In this document: positions 62,047 to 64,000 of the stretch, piece by piece | Position numbering within the stretch: position 1 is the first letter of the stretch | Layout of the letters: each line of letters starts with the position of its first letter | Source of the DNA: CBDUXT01 sp965371245 | GTDB taxonomy: Bacteria > Planctomycetota > Phycisphaerae > UBA1845 | Assembly (NCBI GenBank): GCA_965371245.1 | Contig: CBDUXT010000004.1 | Location: 52,665-116,664 of the forward strand | Length of the DNA stretch: 64,000 nucleotides | Reading direction: 5' to 3' | Notes under the pieces: generated by a model | What the model was told of the DNA's origin: nothing | Database searches by the model: none | The model's input: only the letters and a program-made list of their open reading frames with translations | Made by a program: the position numbers and the translations under genes

Positions 62047-63453
62047 GTGTGTCGGAGGGGAACCTGCCGGGCGACGTGCGGAACGGGTGGCCTGAAAACC
62101 ATTGAGCTTGGATGCAGTCTTGAGCATAAACCAGGCCGCCCGTCCGCGCGCATCGCCGCGGTGGTCAGTCAGTTCGGGCTTCCCATGTCCACCGAGCGCA
62201 CGACCATCGTCGGGTCGGCCAGCGTGCCGGTGGGTCCGGGGCGAATCATCGTGCTCTGGGGGCCGTCGGGCAGCGGTAAGTCCACGGCGCTCGGCGAGAT
62301 TCAGCGACAGTTCGCGGGCGGGTGCCTGGTCGATCGCGTCATGTTCCCGGCCCATCCCGCGGTGATCGATCGGGTGGCCCCGGGCGCGCCGCTTTTCGAG
62401 GCGGTGGGTTTCCTGACCTCGTGCGGGCTGGGCGAGGCGCGACTCTGGGTTCGACCATTCTCCACGCTGTCGGATGGCGAGCAGTTTCGTGCGCGTCTGG
62501 CACGCGCGGTCGCTCGGCACGCACACACCCACGCCGTCGCTCCGCTTCTGTGCGACGAGTTTTGCTCGGTCCTGCACCGCCGGGCGGCCAAGGCGATCAG
62601 TTTCGGGATTCGAAAGGTCGTGTCGAAACGTCGGCTGTGTTTCGTGGCCGCCTGCTCGAACGATGATCTTCTCGTTGACCTGCAACCCGACACGATTGTT
62701 CGGCTTCATGGCGCTGGTCGCTGCAGCGTGGAGGACCGCACCGTTCGGGTCAACAGGCCGTTCAGCCTGCGGAGGCGACTGTGCATCGAGCCGGGCGGCA
62801 AGCGCGACTATGACGCCTTCGCGGCCATGCACTACCGGGCGACCGACGAACTCGGCTTCGTCGATAAGGTGTTTGTGATGCGCGACGGGCGCGGCGGTGA
62901 CGCGATGGGCATCGTGGTGTACGCGCATGCGCCGTTGGAGCTGGCTCTGAGGAATCGGGCCACGGATCGCTGGTTTTCGCGCAATCCCAAGCGAGTGAAT
63001 CGCTCGCTGCGGATCCTGCGTCGTCTGGTGATCCACCCCGATGTTCGCGGATGCGGGCTGGGGCACCACCTTGTACGAAAGACGCTGCCCCTGGTGGGCA
63101 CCGAGTTCGTCGAGTGTTTGGCTGGCATGGGCGAGTTCAACCCGGTCTTCGAGCGAGCGGGCATGAAACGCATCGGGCAGTATGGCCTTTGCCCTAAACG
63201 ACAGGCCGCCCTGGTCGCGCTGCGAAAGCAGGGCATCGATCCATCGAGCCGGGCATTCGTGGTTCACGTCTGCCGCCGGCGCAGCGTGCGGGAGATCGTC
63301 GCCGACGTCGTTCACGACTGGTACGCATCAACCACGGGCGGTGGTGACAAACGAGTGGCACGGCAATCGGCACAGGTGTTGGCCCAGACGTTCCGGGGGT
63401 TGGTCGGTTCGCGACCGGTCTACTACCTTTGGCGGCGGCGCGGGCCGGTTTGA
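62047..63453 (+). CDS. ABC-type ATPase fused to GNAT acetyltransferase
   Basis: 468 residues from GTG 62047, which has GGAGGGGGGAG 8 bases upstream. ABC ATPase (about 50-230): Walker A GPSGSGKST (72-80), signature LSDGEQ (141-146), Walker B LLCDEF (167-172). A GNAT domain follows (about 260-400) with RRLVIHPDVRGCGLGHHLVR. There is no membrane domain partner, so it is a soluble ATPase rather than a transporter. Such fusions occur on phages and mobile elements; their substrate is unknown. It lies between the S24 repressor and a small membrane protein. Confidence 0.85.
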   Translation: MCRRGTCRATCGTGGLKTIELGCSLEHKPGRPSARIAAVVSQFGLPMSTERTTIVGSASVPVGPGRIIVLWGPSGSGKSTALGEIQRQFAGGCLVDRVMFPAHPAVIDRVAPGAPLFEAVGFLTSCGLGEARLWVRPFSTLSDGEQFRARLARAVARHAHTHAVAPLLCDEFCSVLHRRAAKAISFGIRKVVSKRRLCFVAACSNDDLLVDLQPDTIVRLHGAGRCSVEDRTVRVNRPFSLRRRLCIEPGGKRDYDAFAAMHYRATDELGFVDKVFVMRDGRGGDAMGIVVYAHAPLELALRNRATDRWFSRNPKRVNRSLRILRRLVIHPDVRGCGLGHHLVRKTLPLVGTEFVECLAGMGEFNPVFERAGMKRIGQYGLCPKRQAALVALRKQGIDPSSRAFVVHVCRRRSVREIVADVVHDWYASTTGGGDKRVARQSAQVLAQTFRGLVGSRPVYYLWRRRGPV

Positions 63454-63561
63454 CCGACAGCCCGTTGAAAACGACCGGAGCGCGGTGCCACACTGTTTCA
63501 ACGGCCTGCTCGTCGGGCAACGTGCCGAGCACGTATCGGTATGTGATTATGGAGAGGAGCA

Positions 63562-63852
63562 ATGTTCGAGATAATGAAACGAGCCCGTTGGCCGTGGGTG
63601 GTCCGCAGGGCCGTTCAGCCGCTGGCGTCGCGAAAGGTGCGCGTCGCGCTGACCACCGTGCTGGTCGCATTCGCGGCCGACTACGGTCTGAAGGTGAACA
63701 CCGAGATCGTGTTGACGATCCTGGGCGTGGGCGTGTCGTTGATTCTGGGCATCGCCCATGAGGATGCCGGTCGCGGTGCGCAGCGTCCCGAGAGACCACC
63801 TGAGCAGGATGCGTTGCCGCAAGGCGAGGCCTTGTCTGACGACTCGTCTTGA
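63562..63852 (+). CDS. small holin-like membrane protein
   Basis: 96 residues. One strong helix near 31-65, a basic N-terminus and an acidic, hydrophilic C-terminus. Size and layout match small phage holins or related unknown membrane proteins; no clear family match. GGAGAGGAGC ends 3 bases before ATG 63562. It follows the ABC-GNAT gene by 108 bases. Confidence 0.6.
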   Translation: MFEIMKRARWPWVVRRAVQPLASRKVRVALTTVLVAFAADYGLKVNTEIVLTILGVGVSLILGIAHEDAGRGAQRPERPPEQDALPQGEALSDDSS

Positions 63853-64000
63853 CCATGCTCCTCACGGTCGAGCGACTTCTTATCCTCGCAAGGCGCAACC
63901 TGTCGGGATGCCGTCGCTGGCGAACCGGGCCGTGCGAAACGTAGTCTAGTGCTTTGTCACACCTTAATGTTCGGATACACGGACTTCAGTTTGCACCGTG
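63853..64000. other. right edge, no gene recognised
   Basis: 148 bases after the small membrane protein, cut by the window end. No convincing frame. Confidence 0.4.

Noticed and set aside
1..64000. CRISPR array, tRNA or rRNA genes
   Set aside because: No regularly spaced repeats and no tRNA or rRNA signature sequence was seen on either strand.

Overview
The window is a GC-rich, gene-dense bacterial chromosome segment that looks planctomycetal. The evidence is content: a PQQ-type propeller opening GDWPQWRGPDRTG, a CRTAC1-like FG-GAP/UnbV protein, a TPR-fused sulfatase-fold protein, a sigma-linked protein with a pseudopilin-like core and H-x9-DG motif, two unlinked proteins with the zinc ribbon CxxCGYxLRGLPxPxCPEC, BlaI/M56 regulation, and very long TPR, PD40 and amidohydrolase proteins. 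The assignment rests on family recognition, not on a database search. I found no rRNA, tRNA or CRISPR array.
Layout. 1-6999: DegP-like protease (cut by the left edge), PQQ-like propeller, a frameshifted CRTAC1-like protein with an IPTL-CTERM-type tail, and a sulfatase-fold/TPR protein. 7000-13498: an exosortase locus with a disulfide-repeat protein carrying a C-terminal sorting-type tail, a strong terminator-like hairpin, exosortase H, a coupled membrane partner, a degenerate GH13 protein, then rhodanese and DoxX/MauE genes. 13500-20272: zinc-ribbon protein, class I aminotransferase, sigma-54 activator with L,D-transpeptidase, and an ECF sigma factor with an unusual membrane partner. 20273-24606: a c-di-GMP-I riboswitch ahead of a TadG-like protein, a Tat-exported class V aminotransferase, and another zinc-ribbon protein.
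24780-39734: a BlaI gene with its own promoter/operator, a 1169-residue chimeric M56 protein, a TlpA-like protein without cysteines, then a four-gene block (TPR protein, ExbB/TolQ, ExbD/TolR, and a 1528-residue PD40/toroid/Ig-like protein) that looks like a specialised proton-driven envelope machine. 40058-50283: a copper/silver region with a Cys-rich peptide, triple-YHS protein, CusC/B/A-like efflux and a PepSY protein. 50358-57562: a three-module amidohydrolase, a COG2509 FAD protein and serine acetyltransferase.
57563-64000: accessory DNA with a small basic protein, an XRE-ImmA/IrrE metallopeptidase and its partner, a single-ORF IS1-type transposase, then a LexA/CI-like S24 repressor, an ABC-ATPase/GNAT fusion and a small membrane protein that may open a prophage-like element continuing off the right edge. 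Several genes here appear to be transcribed leaderless from near-consensus promoters. Intergenic spaces across the window hold at least four families of dispersed palindromes.
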